This document shows positions 8,275 to 16,861 of a stretch of DNA of 64,000 bases, one piece after another (the stretch's first letter is position 1; every line of letters begins with the position of its first letter). A program made the position numbers and the translations under genes. Where the stretch lies: contig NZ_NIVS01000032.1 of NCBI RefSeq assembly GCF_002205165.1, positions 124,001 through 188,000 on the forward strand, given 5' to 3'. The DNA comes from Stenotrophomonas maltophilia (GTDB taxonomy: Bacteria > Pseudomonadota > Gammaproteobacteria > Xanthomonadales > Xanthomonadaceae). The notes under the pieces were generated by a model that saw only the letters and a list, made by a program, of their open reading frames with translations, was not told the origin of the DNA and made no database searches.

Positions 8275-8892
8275 TTACTGCAATGGCCTGAGCAGCAACA
8301 ACAGGCTCAGTGCCAGCATGAACACCGCGATGCCCGCATCCAGCCAGCGCCATGCCCGGGCGTGGGCAAACCACGGCTGCAGCCAGCGTGCGCCGAAACC
8401 CAGCGTGGTGAACCACGACACGCTGGCCAGGCAGGCGCCTGCCGCGAAGACCCAGCGCGCATCGCCTGGATAGCGGGTGGAGAGGCTGCCGAGCAACACC
8501 ATGGTGTCCAGATAGACGTGCGGATTGAGGAAGGTAAACGCCAGGCAGATCAGCAGCGTCCGCCGCCAGTTCGCGCGGATGTCAGCGCCGGCATCGAGCC
8601 CGCCACCGCCGGACCACGCTCGGCGCGCCGCCATCACGCCATACACGGCGAGAAAGCCGGCACCACCGAATCGCAGGACCTCCAGCAGCAGCGGGAACCG
8701 CGCCACGGCCGCACCGATGCCGGCCACCCCCAGCAGGATCAGGGCGATGTCGCCGGCAGCGCAGACCACGACGACCAGCATCACGTGCTGCTGTTTCAGG
8801 CCCTGCCGGAGCACGAAGGCATTCTGGGCGCCGATGGCGATGATGAGACCGGCACCGGCGAGAAACCCGGCCAGGGCGGCAGCAGGAAGCAT
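8275..8892 (-). CDS. argO: LysE/ArgO-family amino-acid exporter
   Basis: Inner-membrane exporter of basic amino acids (arginine, lysine), 205 aa, about six transmembrane segments. The family signature IGAQNAFVLRQGL follows the first segment, and CLAFTFLNPHVYLD marks the later conserved loop. The ATG at 8892 gives the standard LysE N-terminus; an in-frame GTG at 8904 would add four residues. Neither has a strong ribosome site. It is divergent from an ArgP/LysG-type LysR regulator about 100 bp away, the standard genetic arrangement in which the regulator senses the amino acid and switches on export. Confidence 0.9.
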   Translation of the reverse strand: MLPAAALAGFLAGAGLIIAIGAQNAFVLRQGLKQQHVMLVVVVCAAGDIALILLGVAGIGAAVARFPLLLEVLRFGGAGFLAVYGVMAARRAWSGGGGLDAGADIRANWRRTLLICLAFTFLNPHVYLDTMVLLGSLSTRYPGDARWVFAAGACLASVSWFTTLGFGARWLQPWFAHARAWRWLDAGIAVFMLALSLLLLLRPLQ

Positions 8893-8937
8893 GGCGATAT
8901 CCACGGAAGGGGCGTGCAGGGTGCCGCCCGCACCGCC

Positions 8938-8973
8938 ATAAGCCCAACTACAATTCCTGTGGCACGATAAGCC
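8938..8973. promoter_or_regulatory. Direct ATAAGCC repeats in the argO/argP intergenic region
   Basis: ATAAGCC occurs at 8938-8944 and again at 8967-8973, 29 bp apart, in the short divergent space between the exporter and its LysR-type regulator. LysR regulators bind paired sites about this far apart, so this is a candidate ArgP site. It does not show a clear T-N11-A dyad. Confidence 0.35.
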
Positions 8974-8995
8974 TATCTGATGCGGATGCCGTGAG

Positions 8996-9889
8996 ATGAG
9001 CCTGCTCCACCCCCAACTTGCTGCGTTTTCGGCTGTCCTGGAGGAGGGGAGTTTCGAGGCGGCCGCACGCCGGCTCAGCCTCACCCAGTCGGCGATCTCC
9101 CAGCGGATCAAGGCGCTCGAGGATCGCCTTGGCCAGGTACTGATCGTGCGCCAGTCGCCATGCCACCCCACACCGGCCGGCGAGCAGCTGCTGCGCCGCG
9201 TGCGCCCCATGCAGACGCTGGAAGCAGAGGTGCTCGCCGACTTCCTGCCTGATGCGGACCTGCCGCATCGCAACGTCTGCGTGGCGGTCAACGACGACTC
9301 GCTGGAAACCTGGTTCCTGCCGGCGCTGGCGGCGCTGCACGACGCACATGGGTACACCTTCGACCTGCGCGTGGACGACCAGGATCACACACTGGATCTG
9401 CTGCGCGACGGGTCGGCCCTCGGCGCGTTGACCGCCGATGCGAAGGCACTGCAGGGATGCAACGTCTACCCGCTGGGCACCATGCGCTACGTGGCGATCG
9501 CGGCGCCGGCGTTCAACGTGCGGTATTTCGGCGCAGGGGTCAGTGCGGCATCGCTGGCCACGGCGCCGATGATCGTGTTCAACCGCAAAGACCGCCTGCA
9601 GGCACGGTACCTGCGCAACGTCACCCGCGCCGTGCTCGCGCCGCCGGTGCACTATCTGCCCACTTCGACCGGCTTTGTCGACGCCGCTGCGCTGGGCCTG
9701 GGCTGGTGCCTGGTTCCAGAGTCGCTGGCGGCCCCGGCGCTGCAGCGCCAACGCGTGGTCGAACTCGACCCGACGCGCTGGATCGACGTGCCGTTGTACT
9801 GGCAGCACGCCGCGATCCGCTCGACCACGCTTCAGCGCATCACGACCGCCCTGCGCGAAGCGGCGGGCAAAGTGCTGCGTGATCCATGA
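8996..9889 (+). CDS. argP: LysR-family regulator ArgP/LysG
   Basis: LysR-type transcription factor of 297 aa that should activate the divergent argO exporter in response to arginine or lysine. The N-terminal winged HTH (about residues 3-62) has the family pattern QLAAFSAVLEEGSFEAAARRLSLTQSAISQRIKALE. The ArgP branch is recognised from VLIVRQSPCHPTPAGEQLLR and from FNRKDRLQARYL in the effector domain. The ATG is next to the divergent promoter region. It converges with the catalase-like gene, leaving only 15 bp between the stop codons. Confidence 0.9.
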   Translation: MSLLHPQLAAFSAVLEEGSFEAAARRLSLTQSAISQRIKALEDRLGQVLIVRQSPCHPTPAGEQLLRRVRPMQTLEAEVLADFLPDADLPHRNVCVAVNDDSLETWFLPALAALHDAHGYTFDLRVDDQDHTLDLLRDGSALGALTADAKALQGCNVYPLGTMRYVAIAAPAFNVRYFGAGVSAASLATAPMIVFNRKDRLQARYLRNVTRAVLAPPVHYLPTSTGFVDAAALGLGWCLVPESLAAPALQRQRVVELDPTRWIDVPLYWQHAAIRSTTLQRITTALREAAGKVLRDP

Positions 9890-9904
9890 CGTGCAGGCGG
9901 GCCG

Positions 9905-10984
9905 TCAGCCCACCGGCTCGTGGATGGGACAGCCGTTGAACCGCGAACGGAACTGACGCGAGGCGGCCATCACCACGCGACGCGCACGGTTCAAGCCCCC
10001 CAGCGGCCGGTGCTCGGCGAGCGCGTGCCACGGTGCAAATGCCAGTGCATCCTCGATGCCCGGCGAGCTGCCGAGCTGCCAGGCCTCCTGCTGCGCGATG
10101 CTCAGGCGTGCAACCGGCAGGAACGGGCTGTCCGCCTCGGGCCACGCGACCGACGCATCTTCGATCGGCATGCGTTCCACATCCCGGCACAACTGCACGC
10201 GCAATTCCCATTCCACGGGATTGGGCAGGTCGGTGAAGAACGCCACCACCGCGTCACGCTGCGCATCCTCGTCCGAGCCGATCTTGTCACCGGTCAGCGC
10301 AAGCAGCGCCGGTGAGACCGGGGCCAGGGAAAACTTGGCCATGTACGGGCCATACAGGAACGGCACCTGGCTGAAGAACGTCTCCCCCAGCGGATGGTGC
10401 TGCGGCTCGCCACCCATGCCTTTCAGCGTGGCACTCTGGCCGCCCACCGCTTCCAGCGCCGCCTCCGCACCGCGCAGCGTGGCCGATATCATCCGCTTGG
10501 TGCGCGGCATCCGTTCGGTGGTGGCGGCCAACAGCTTGGCCGAGCGCAGGAAGCCCGCCACGCCGGGCGTAGTGAACGCTGGGCCGTTGACCATCAGGAA
10601 ATCCTGGGTGTGCTGCTCCTCGGCGCCGTCCGCCCGCGCACCCTCCACACCGATCACCTTGAGCGCCATCGCGCGTGGGGTGGAGACCGAATCGGGGAGC
10701 TGCTCGGCCGGCGGGGACGACAGCCGGACCAGTGCGTCGTAGCTTCCCGGGCGCGCGAACAGACCGTGGCGCAGCTCCGCCGGCAATCCATCCAGCACGC
10801 GCAGCCGCCCCTTCAACAGGCCTTGGCCCTTGGCATGGACCGCACGGTGCGCGTGGCCTTCCTGCTCGGCCACGGTCAACGCCATGCGCGCGAATACCTC
10901 GGTCAGCTCGCGGATATGCGTGGCCTCATCTTCGTCGGCATGCTCAAGCGAGGCGTGGTAAAGAACGGGTGGGGGCAGGGACAT
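9905..10984 (-). CDS. Small catalase-family heme protein
   Basis: Catalase-fold protein of 359 aa (y4iL-like group), well below the roughly 480 aa of true catalases. The distal-side pattern survives: RAVHAKGQG has the conserved His, and DFLMVNGPAF stands where the distal Asn lies. The C-terminal part has HRPLGGLNRARR but no clear RxxxY proximal heme ligand. Heme peroxidase or fatty-acid-hydroperoxide chemistry is therefore as likely as H2O2 dismutation. AGGAG lies 6 nt before the ATG. The upstream neighbour on the same strand, 23 bp away, is a YciF ferritin-like protein, which supports a stress-response operon. Confidence 0.8.
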   Translation of the reverse strand: MSLPPPVLYHASLEHADEDEATHIRELTEVFARMALTVAEQEGHAHRAVHAKGQGLLKGRLRVLDGLPAELRHGLFARPGSYDALVRLSSPPAEQLPDSVSTPRAMALKVIGVEGARADGAEEQHTQDFLMVNGPAFTTPGVAGFLRSAKLLAATTERMPRTKRMISATLRGAEAALEAVGGQSATLKGMGGEPQHHPLGETFFSQVPFLYGPYMAKFSLAPVSPALLALTGDKIGSDEDAQRDAVVAFFTDLPNPVEWELRVQLCRDVERMPIEDASVAWPEADSPFLPVARLSIAQQEAWQLGSSPGIEDALAFAPWHALAEHRPLGGLNRARRVVMAASRQFRSRFNGCPIHEPVG

Positions 10985-11007
10985 GCAAGGCTCCTCTGTG
11001 GTCGAAC

Positions 11008-11505
11008 TCAGGCCGCGGCGGCCTTGGCATTGCCGCCACCGGCCAGGGCCAGCAGGGTCAACTTTTCGTCGGTGTCCTTCTCTTCTTTCAGCGTTTCCAG
11101 CAGCAGCGGCACGGCCGCCTTGTAACCCAGCTGCTTGGCCAATGCGGCGATGGTGCCGTACGAAGCAATTTCGTAATGCTCCACCTTCTGCGCGCCACCA
11201 ATGAGCGCGGCATCGCGGACGGGACCCTCTTCAATGCTGTCGATCGCCTCTTTGCCTTCTTCGACCAGCCCCTCCATCGCGGCGCATTTGATGCGCTTGA
11301 GCCGGATCCCCAGCAACTCCACCACCTGGTCGATGCGCTCGATCTGGCCATGGGTTTCTTCCAGGTGGGTGGTGAACGCGGAGGCCAGGTCCGGGTTGGA
11401 GGCGGCGCGCGCCATTTTCGGCAGCGCCTTGGTCAGCTGTTCTTCTGCGCTGTAGATATCCGAGAGCTCGTGGATGAACAGGTCTTCTGCGGTCTTGATC
11501 GCCAT
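11008..11505 (-). CDS. YciE/YciF ferritin-like protein
   Basis: Ferritin-like four-helix-bundle protein of 165 aa, YciE/YciF family (DUF892), cytosolic and usually induced by stress. The recognisable start is TAEDLFIHELSDIYSAEEQLTKALPKMA. The Glu/His pairs typical of a di-metal site are HELSDIYSAEEQ in helix 1, HLEETHGQIERI in helix 2 and KVEHYEIASYGT in helix 3. The C-terminus ends in a low-complexity Gly/Ala tail. It is the first gene of a unit with the catalase-like protein. The true activity of the family (iron binding, redox or other) is not established. Confidence 0.9.
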   Translation of the reverse strand: MAIKTAEDLFIHELSDIYSAEEQLTKALPKMARAASNPDLASAFTTHLEETHGQIERIDQVVELLGIRLKRIKCAAMEGLVEEGKEAIDSIEEGPVRDAALIGGAQKVEHYEIASYGTIAALAKQLGYKAAVPLLLETLKEEKDTDEKLTLLALAGGGNAKAAAA

Positions 11506-11596
11506 GGAGGTACTGCCGGTGGGTTGGAGTGTTCGACGCTAGGCGCGTGGGTGTTAGTCCAGCGCGCTTTGTTGTGAAGGGGCTCTGCACGCACCC

Positions 11597-12175
11597 TCAG
11601 GGCGCGTCCGGCCACGCTTTCAGCAAGGGCAGCGGATCATAGGCGCCGTCGGCACCGTAGATGCCCCAGTGCAGATGCGGCGGCGTGCCCTTGGCATTGC
11701 CGGTGTCACCTACGTACCCCAGCACCGTACCCTGCTCGATGACATCGCCGCGCGCCAGACCGTCGCGCCAGTCGTCCAGATGCGCGTAGTAATACCGCTC
11801 GCGCGCCGGCCCCATCACCCAGACCTGGCGCCCGCCCAGGCCACTCTCACGGATATCGGCAACGATGCCCGGCGTGGCGCTGCGCACCTCGGTGCCACGC
11901 TTGGCGAAGATGTCCACGCCAGCATGCGTGCGGTCGCGCCCGCGTGGTGCGCCGAACGTATCGGCGACCTGGCGGGCGGCAACACCGGCCACCGGCACGG
12001 GCAGGGCGGTGGGGACAGGCATCTGCGAGAGCCGCCAGAGCGCGCGGGGCGATTCGGCAATGGGGCTGTTCCACACTACACCAGCCACCACGATGCACAC
12101 GACAAGGATGAACAGCCGCAGCAGCCAGCGGCGTACCCGGCGTGCAGGCGAAGCGGCGGGCGGCGAGGGACTCAT
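11597..12175 (-). CDS. M23 peptidase with N-terminal membrane anchor
   Basis: LytM/M23-type zinc metallopeptidase of 192 aa that should face the periplasm and cleave peptidoglycan cross-bridges or regulate amidases. One transmembrane helix lies near residues 15-38 (LLRLFILVVCIVVAGVVW). The catalytic domain keeps its zinc ligands: THAGVDIFAK (His and Asp) and HLHWGIYG (His of HxH). The ATG at 12175 overlaps the stop of the preceding glycosylase gene by four bases (ATGA), so translation is coupled. It lacks long coiled coils, so it is a minimal M23 enzyme rather than an EnvC-type activator. Confidence 0.87.
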   Translation of the reverse strand: MSPSPPAASPARRVRRWLLRLFILVVCIVVAGVVWNSPIAESPRALWRLSQMPVPTALPVPVAGVAARQVADTFGAPRGRDRTHAGVDIFAKRGTEVRSATPGIVADIRESGLGGRQVWVMGPARERYYYAHLDDWRDGLARGDVIEQGTVLGYVGDTGNAKGTPPHLHWGIYGADGAYDPLPLLKAWPDAP

Positions 12176-12789
12176 GCGGTTCCGCCCGTCTTCTTGGCAC
12201 CCACGCGGCCGGACACGTGCAGATGCGCCGGCACATGCCAGCGCCACGGAAACTCGATCGCCTTGCTGATCCCGATCCGTGGCCCGACCACTGGCGTATC
12301 GGGGGGCGCCATCCCATCGGACACGATGCGGATACCACGGTCATTGCGTACCAGATCCGCGCCATCCAGCGCCTTGGTGATGCCCATGGCCTGCGACAAC
12401 CGGCCCGGCCCACTGGCCAGGTCGCGCGCGCGCTTGATCGCTGGCCGTGCCTCATGGATCAACGCCAGTCCCGCCACCGGCTCCAGCGCCCGCAACAGCA
12501 CGCCCCAGCCTTGGCCGACCTCGCCACACACCGCGTTCGAGCCCCAGTGCATCCCGTAGCTGAAATACACATACAGATGGCCGGCCTCACCGAACATCGT
12601 GGCGGTGCGCGCGGTCATGCCGCGATACGAATGCGCCGCCGGATCCTGATCACCGGCGTAGGCTTCCACCTCCACGATCCGCCCCGCGCGGCCGTCATCG
12701 CGGACCAGCAGTTTGTTCAGCAGCTCGGGCGCCACCTCGGCCGGGTGCCGCTGATAGAAGCGCCGCGGCAGAACCTTCCACGTCTTCAT
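12172..12789 (-). CDS. 3-methyladenine DNA glycosylase (AAG/MPG family)
   Basis: DNA glycosylase of 205 aa that removes alkylated and deaminated purines (3-methyladenine, hypoxanthine) as the first step of base-excision repair. Family motifs are present: IVEVEAYAGDQDPAAHSYRGMT with the catalytic Glu, TMFGEAGHLYVYFSYGMHW with the intercalating-loop Tyr region, then RALEP and LASGPGRLSQAMGI. The length is normal for bacterial members. The stop overlaps the ATG of the M23 peptidase by 4 bp. It is divergent from an exonuclease III gene starting at 12971, so glycosylase and AP endonuclease sit side by side. Confidence 0.93.
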   Translation of the reverse strand: MKTWKVLPRRFYQRHPAEVAPELLNKLLVRDDGRAGRIVEVEAYAGDQDPAAHSYRGMTARTATMFGEAGHLYVYFSYGMHWGSNAVCGEVGQGWGVLLRALEPVAGLALIHEARPAIKRARDLASGPGRLSQAMGITKALDGADLVRNDRGIRIVSDGMAPPDTPVVGPRIGISKAIEFPWRWHVPAHLHVSGRVGAKKTGGTA

Positions 12790-12970
12790 GACCTTCCGCG
12801 CAATGGATGCACCTTGCCAGTCTGGAACCAGCGCTTACTGTGCCGCGGCGAGGGTCAATGCATGATCAACGCACCGCCATCGTCACGCCACACTCGCCCG
12901 GCATTCGCGGCCGGTTGATCGATACAGGGCAATGCTCGATGGCAGACACCCCCGCCACCAGGCACGCACC

Positions 12971-13777
12971 ATGCCCGCCAGAAAGCGCCTGAAAATCGCG
13001 ACCTTCAACGTCAATGGAGTGCTGACCCGGCTGCCGCATCTGCTGGCATGGCTGCAGCGCGAACAGCCGGATATCGTGGCACTGCAGGAGCTCAAGGCCA
13101 CCCAGGAGGCGTTCCCGGAAGCGGCGATCCGCGACGCCGGGTACGGCTGTATCTGGCAGGGGCAGCGTTCGTGGAATGGCGTTGCGCTGCTGGCCCGCGG
13201 GCAGGACCCGATCGAAAGCCGGCGCGGGTTGCCTTGGGACCCCAAAGACGATCAGAGCCGCTACCTGGAAGCGGCGGCGCATGGTGTGATCGTGGGCGGC
13301 CTGTACCTGCCCAACGGCAATCCGCAGCCGGGGCCCAAGTTCGATTACAAGCTGAAGTGGATGCAACGCCTGCATCGGCACGCGAAAAGCCTGGTCGCGC
13401 TGCCGCACCCGGTCGCGTTGATCGGCGACTTCAACGTCGTGCCCACGGATGCGGACATCTACGACCCCAAATCGTGGCGCAAGGACGCGCTGCTGCAGCC
13501 CGAGGTGCGTGAGGCCTACCAAGCGCTGCTCGATCAGGGCTGGACCGACAGCCTGCGCGCCGTGCATGGCGATGCGCAGATCTTCACGTTCTGGGACTAC
13601 TTTCGTGCGCACTTCGCCCGTGACCGGGGGCTGCGGATCGACCACCTGCTGCTCAATCCCGTGCTCGCGCCCCGGCTGAAAGACGCGGGGGTGGACCGCT
13701 GGGTGCGGGCGCTGGAAAAACCCAGCGACCATGCGCCGACCTGGATCGAGGTCGTGGCGCCCCCCAAGCCGCGATAA
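12971..13777 (+). CDS. xthA: Exodeoxyribonuclease III (AP endonuclease)
   Basis: Mg2+-dependent AP endonuclease and 3'-5' exonuclease, 268 aa, acting after glycosylases in base-excision repair. Catalytic motifs are all present: FNVNG (Asn15), LQELKAT (Glu40), GLYLPNGN, GDFNVVPTDADIY with the catalytic Asp/Asn, and the C-terminal SDHAPTW with the Asp-His pair. The ATG at 12971 gives the family-like start MPARKRLKIATFNVNG; an upstream ATG at 12932 would add 13 unlike residues. It is divergent from the Mpg-type glycosylase. Confidence 0.93.
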   Translation: MPARKRLKIATFNVNGVLTRLPHLLAWLQREQPDIVALQELKATQEAFPEAAIRDAGYGCIWQGQRSWNGVALLARGQDPIESRRGLPWDPKDDQSRYLEAAAHGVIVGGLYLPNGNPQPGPKFDYKLKWMQRLHRHAKSLVALPHPVALIGDFNVVPTDADIYDPKSWRKDALLQPEVREAYQALLDQGWTDSLRAVHGDAQIFTFWDYFRAHFARDRGLRIDHLLLNPVLAPRLKDAGVDRWVRALEKPSDHAPTWIEVVAPPKPR

Positions 13778-13850
13778 CCGTAGCGACCGATATCGAAAAC
13801 ACCCCGGACGCGGTAGAGTCGTTCGGCAGGTCGTTTGCGAGGGTATTGCC

Positions 13851-14648
13851 GTGCCATATCGGAGACAGGACATCGCCCCGGGCGTCGGCGAGGGCAAGCG
13901 GCTGCCGGCCGGCCCGGAGACCCCGGTGTTCTGCCGGGCGCGCGAGTATCCGGCCGGCACGATCATCGCGCTGCACCACCATCCGGACCGCCATCAACTG
14001 GTCTATGCCGAATCCGGCGTGCTGGTGGTCCAGGCCGGGGCCGGGCGCTGGGTGGTGCCCAGTACCCGTGCGATCTGGATTCCGGCGGGCATGGGCCACA
14101 AGGTCAGCTGCATCGGCGCGGTCGGCATGCGCAGCCTGTACATCCTGCCGCAGGCGATCGCCCAGCCCCCGGTGAGCGCCTCGACGGTCTCGGTCACGCC
14201 CCTGCTGGCCGCCTTGATCCACGCGGCGATGGACGTTCCGCCGCCCTATCAGGCGGACTCGCGCGATGGGCGGCTGATGCAGTTGATCCTGGACGAGCTG
14301 CAGCTGTTGCCGGTGCTGCCACTGCATCTGCCACAGCCGACCGACCCGCGGTTGCGGGCCATCGGCCGGCAGCTGGAATCCACGCCGGACGATGCCTCCA
14401 CCCTGCAGGACTGGGCGCGCCGCCTGGGCGTGGACGTCAAAACCATCCAGCGCCTGTGCGCACGCGAGCTGGGCATGACCTTCGGGCAGTGGCGCCAGCA
14501 GGCGCGCCTGCTGCGTGCCCTGGAGCAGCTGGCGCACGGTGAGAAGGTCATCGACGTGGCGCTCTCGCTGGGCTATGCCAGTCCGAGCGCCTTCACCGCG
14601 ATGTTCAAGAAACGCTTCGGGCAGCTGCCGAGTCAGTTCTTCCACTGA
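13851..14648 (+). CDS. AraC-family regulator with cupin sensor domain
   Basis: Transcription factor of 265 aa. The N-terminal cupin (about residues 1-100) shows LHHHPDRHQLVYAESGVLVVQAG, so metal or small-ligand sensing is possible. The C-terminal AraC double HTH (about 160-262) shows STLQDWARRLGVDVKTIQRLCARELGM and VIDVALSLGYASPSAFTAMFKKRFG. The start is a GTG at 13851, since no family-like ATG exists; the longer frame runs into the exonuclease gene. It converges on an Fsr-type MFS exporter 10 bp away. Genes of this type are often neighbours of such exporters, so it probably controls that gene. Confidence 0.88.
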   Translation: MPYRRQDIAPGVGEGKRLPAGPETPVFCRAREYPAGTIIALHHHPDRHQLVYAESGVLVVQAGAGRWVVPSTRAIWIPAGMGHKVSCIGAVGMRSLYILPQAIAQPPVSASTVSVTPLLAALIHAAMDVPPPYQADSRDGRLMQLILDELQLLPVLPLHLPQPTDPRLRAIGRQLESTPDDASTLQDWARRLGVDVKTIQRLCARELGMTFGQWRQQARLLRALEQLAHGEKVIDVALSLGYASPSAFTAMFKKRFGQLPSQFFH

Positions 14649-14658
14649 GGCGGATGCC

Positions 14659-15882
14659 TCAGTGCATCTTCGTCTTCGGCAGGAACGCCGTTGCCAGGCC
14701 CAGCAGCGGCAGGTACGAGGTGAAGTGGTAGACCCACACGATGCCGTGCACGTCGGCCAGCTTGCCCAGCCCGGCCGCGCCGATGCCGCCGATGCCGAAC
14801 ATCAAACCGAACATCAGGCCCGACACCATGCCCACGCGCCCCGGCACCGCCTCCTGCGCGTACACCACCAGCGCCGCGAAGGCCGAGGACATCACCAGCC
14901 CGACCGCCACCGCCAGCACCGCGGTGCCCATCAGGTTTGCGTAGGGCAGGGCGAGGGCGAACGGTGCGACGCCGAGGAAGGAAATCCAGATCACCGCCTT
15001 GCGTCCGATCCGGTCGCCGACCGGGCCGCCGATGAAGGTGCCCAGCGCGACCGAGGCCAGGAAGATGAAGAGGTACATCTGGCTCTGCTGGACGCTCAGC
15101 CCGAAGCGCTCGATCAGGTAGAAGGTGAAGTAGTTGGTGAACGAGGCGATGTAGACGAACTTGGCGAACATCAGCACCGCGATCACCGCGATGGCCTGGA
15201 TCACCTTGCCGCGGCTCAGGCCGACACCGTGACTCTTGGCCAGGCTCTTCATCTTGGCCTGGCCGTGCTGCACGGTCCAGCCGGTGAGGCGGAACAGCAC
15301 CGTGATGGCCAACGCAGCCGCCAGCATGAACCATGCGATGGCACGCTGCCCGTGCGGGATCACGATCACGGCGGCCAGCAGCGGCCCGATCGCCGAGCCG
15401 GTATTGCCACCGACCTGGAAGGTGGACTGCGCGGTGCCGAAGCGGCCGCCCGAGGCCATCCGCGCCACGCGCGAGGCTTCCGGATGGAAGGTGGCCGAGC
15501 CGATGCCGACGATGGCCGCAGCGATCAGCAGCATTTCATAGCTGGTCGCCATCGCCGTCAGCGCGATGCCGACGAAGGTGGCGATCATGCCCGACGGCAG
15601 CAGATACGGCAGCGGCCGCTTGTCGGTGTACATGCCCACCCACGGCTGCAGCAGCGAGGCCGTGACCTGGTATACCAGGCCGATGATGCCGATCTGGCCG
15701 AAGGTGAGCGAGAACTCGCTCTTGAACATCGGGTACACCGCCGGCAGCACCGCCTGGATCATGTCGTTGAGCAGGTGCGCGAAGGCAGCGGCACCGACGA
15801 TGCGGATCGCAAAGCCCTGGTTGGGGGCGGGGGTGAGCGGCTCGGTGGGAATGACGGGTGGGGCAGCGGTTTCAGTGGTCAT
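14659..15882 (-). CDS. MFS exporter, fosmidomycin-resistance (Fsr) type
   Basis: Inner-membrane drug/H+ antiporter of 407 aa, most like the fosmidomycin resistance protein Fsr. About 12 hydrophobic segments are present. Family landmarks are AFAHLLNDMIQAVLPAVYPMF at segment 1, QVTASLLQPWVGMYTDKRPLPY in loop 2-3, GIGSATFHPEASRVAR, and GGPVGDRIGRKAVIW in the second half. The ATG at 15882 precedes a short soluble tail. It converges with the AraC/cupin regulator. Export of phosphonate antibiotics or other solutes is inferred from family only. Confidence 0.88.
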   Translation of the reverse strand: MTTETAAPPVIPTEPLTPAPNQGFAIRIVGAAAFAHLLNDMIQAVLPAVYPMFKSEFSLTFGQIGIIGLVYQVTASLLQPWVGMYTDKRPLPYLLPSGMIATFVGIALTAMATSYEMLLIAAAIVGIGSATFHPEASRVARMASGGRFGTAQSTFQVGGNTGSAIGPLLAAVIVIPHGQRAIAWFMLAAALAITVLFRLTGWTVQHGQAKMKSLAKSHGVGLSRGKVIQAIAVIAVLMFAKFVYIASFTNYFTFYLIERFGLSVQQSQMYLFIFLASVALGTFIGGPVGDRIGRKAVIWISFLGVAPFALALPYANLMGTAVLAVAVGLVMSSAFAALVVYAQEAVPGRVGMVSGLMFGLMFGIGGIGAAGLGKLADVHGIVWVYHFTSYLPLLGLATAFLPKTKMH

Positions 15883-16099
15883 GGGGGCACGATCGGGAGC
15901 AGGGAACGCCCAGGCACGCGGGCTGCGCAGCGGACGCGCCTGGGGCGGAAACAGGACGCCTAGGGTAGGCCTGAGGTGATACCCCGTCTCTCGCGAATTG
16001 GGCGGTGCTCGTCGCGTTTTGGACATCCGTGCTGGCGGCATGCTGCCGAACACGTGTTCAACGTCGTCGGCAACCGTCTGCCGCTGTAACCGGCTCGCC

Positions 16100-16852
16100 T
16101 CAGCGCCAGCCCAGCAGCGTCGGCAACGAAGAGGCCAGCAGCGCGATCCCGGACACCGTGAGCAGGCTCAGCACGATCTGGCGGAAGCGCAGATCACTGA
16201 TGCCGATGTACACGCGGGTACCGAGCAGGGTCGGGATCAACATGGCCGGCGCGACGATGGCGAACATCGGCAGCATCTCGCGGGTGACGATGCCGGTGCC
16301 GACATAGGTGCCCATGGTCACCAGCAGCATCGACAGGTTGAAGTTCTGCACGATGGAGCGCTGCACGTCGCGCTCGTAGCCGCGCAGGGTGCACCACAGC
16401 GTCGGCAGCGTGCCGGTGAAGCCGCCCAGCCCACCCATGATGCCGCCGGCAAACCCGACCACGCCATCCGCGGCGCGGCCGCCTGCCGTGACCCGCGGCA
16501 GCTGGCGGGACAGCAGCATGGCCGGGCACCACAGCACCAGCAGGGTGCCCAGGATCGCCTTGAGCCAGTTCATGTCGAGCATGGGCAGCAGGTACACGCC
16601 CAATGGAATCCCGGCCAACCCGCCCAGCACGAAGGGCAGCAGGGTCGTCAGGTTGAAGCCGCGGCGCACGGTGAAGGCCGCCAGCAGCTGGCCGGTGAGG
16701 GCACCGAACACCGAGAGCGTGGCCGCGAGCTTGGGGTCCAGCACCCACGCCCAGAACGAGAGGGCCACCAGCCCGAAGGCGAAACCGGAGAGCCCCTGCA
16801 CAAAGCCCGCCACGATGGCGCCCAGCGCCACCACCAGATAGATCGAATCCAC
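16100..16852 (-). CDS. TauE/SafE-family membrane transporter
   Basis: Polytopic inner-membrane protein of 250 aa, eight predicted helices, TauE/SafE (sulfite/organosulfonate exporter) family. The repeated family pattern is visible: GFVQGLSGFAFGLVALSFWAW in the first half and GFAGGIMGGLGGFTGTLPTLW in the second. The start codon is GTG at 16852, fixed by GGAGG at 16857-16861. It lies 9 bp behind the prolyl aminopeptidase and is probably co-transcribed. The substrate is unknown; many family members are annotated as sulfite exporters without proof. Confidence 0.87.
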   Translation of the reverse strand: MDSIYLVVALGAIVAGFVQGLSGFAFGLVALSFWAWVLDPKLAATLSVFGALTGQLLAAFTVRRGFNLTTLLPFVLGGLAGIPLGVYLLPMLDMNWLKAILGTLLVLWCPAMLLSRQLPRVTAGGRAADGVVGFAGGIMGGLGGFTGTLPTLWCTLRGYERDVQRSIVQNFNLSMLLVTMGTYVGTGIVTREMLPMFAIVAPAMLIPTLLGTRVYIGISDLRFRQIVLSLLTVSGIALLASSLPTLLGWR

Positions 16853-16861
16853 GACGCCTCC

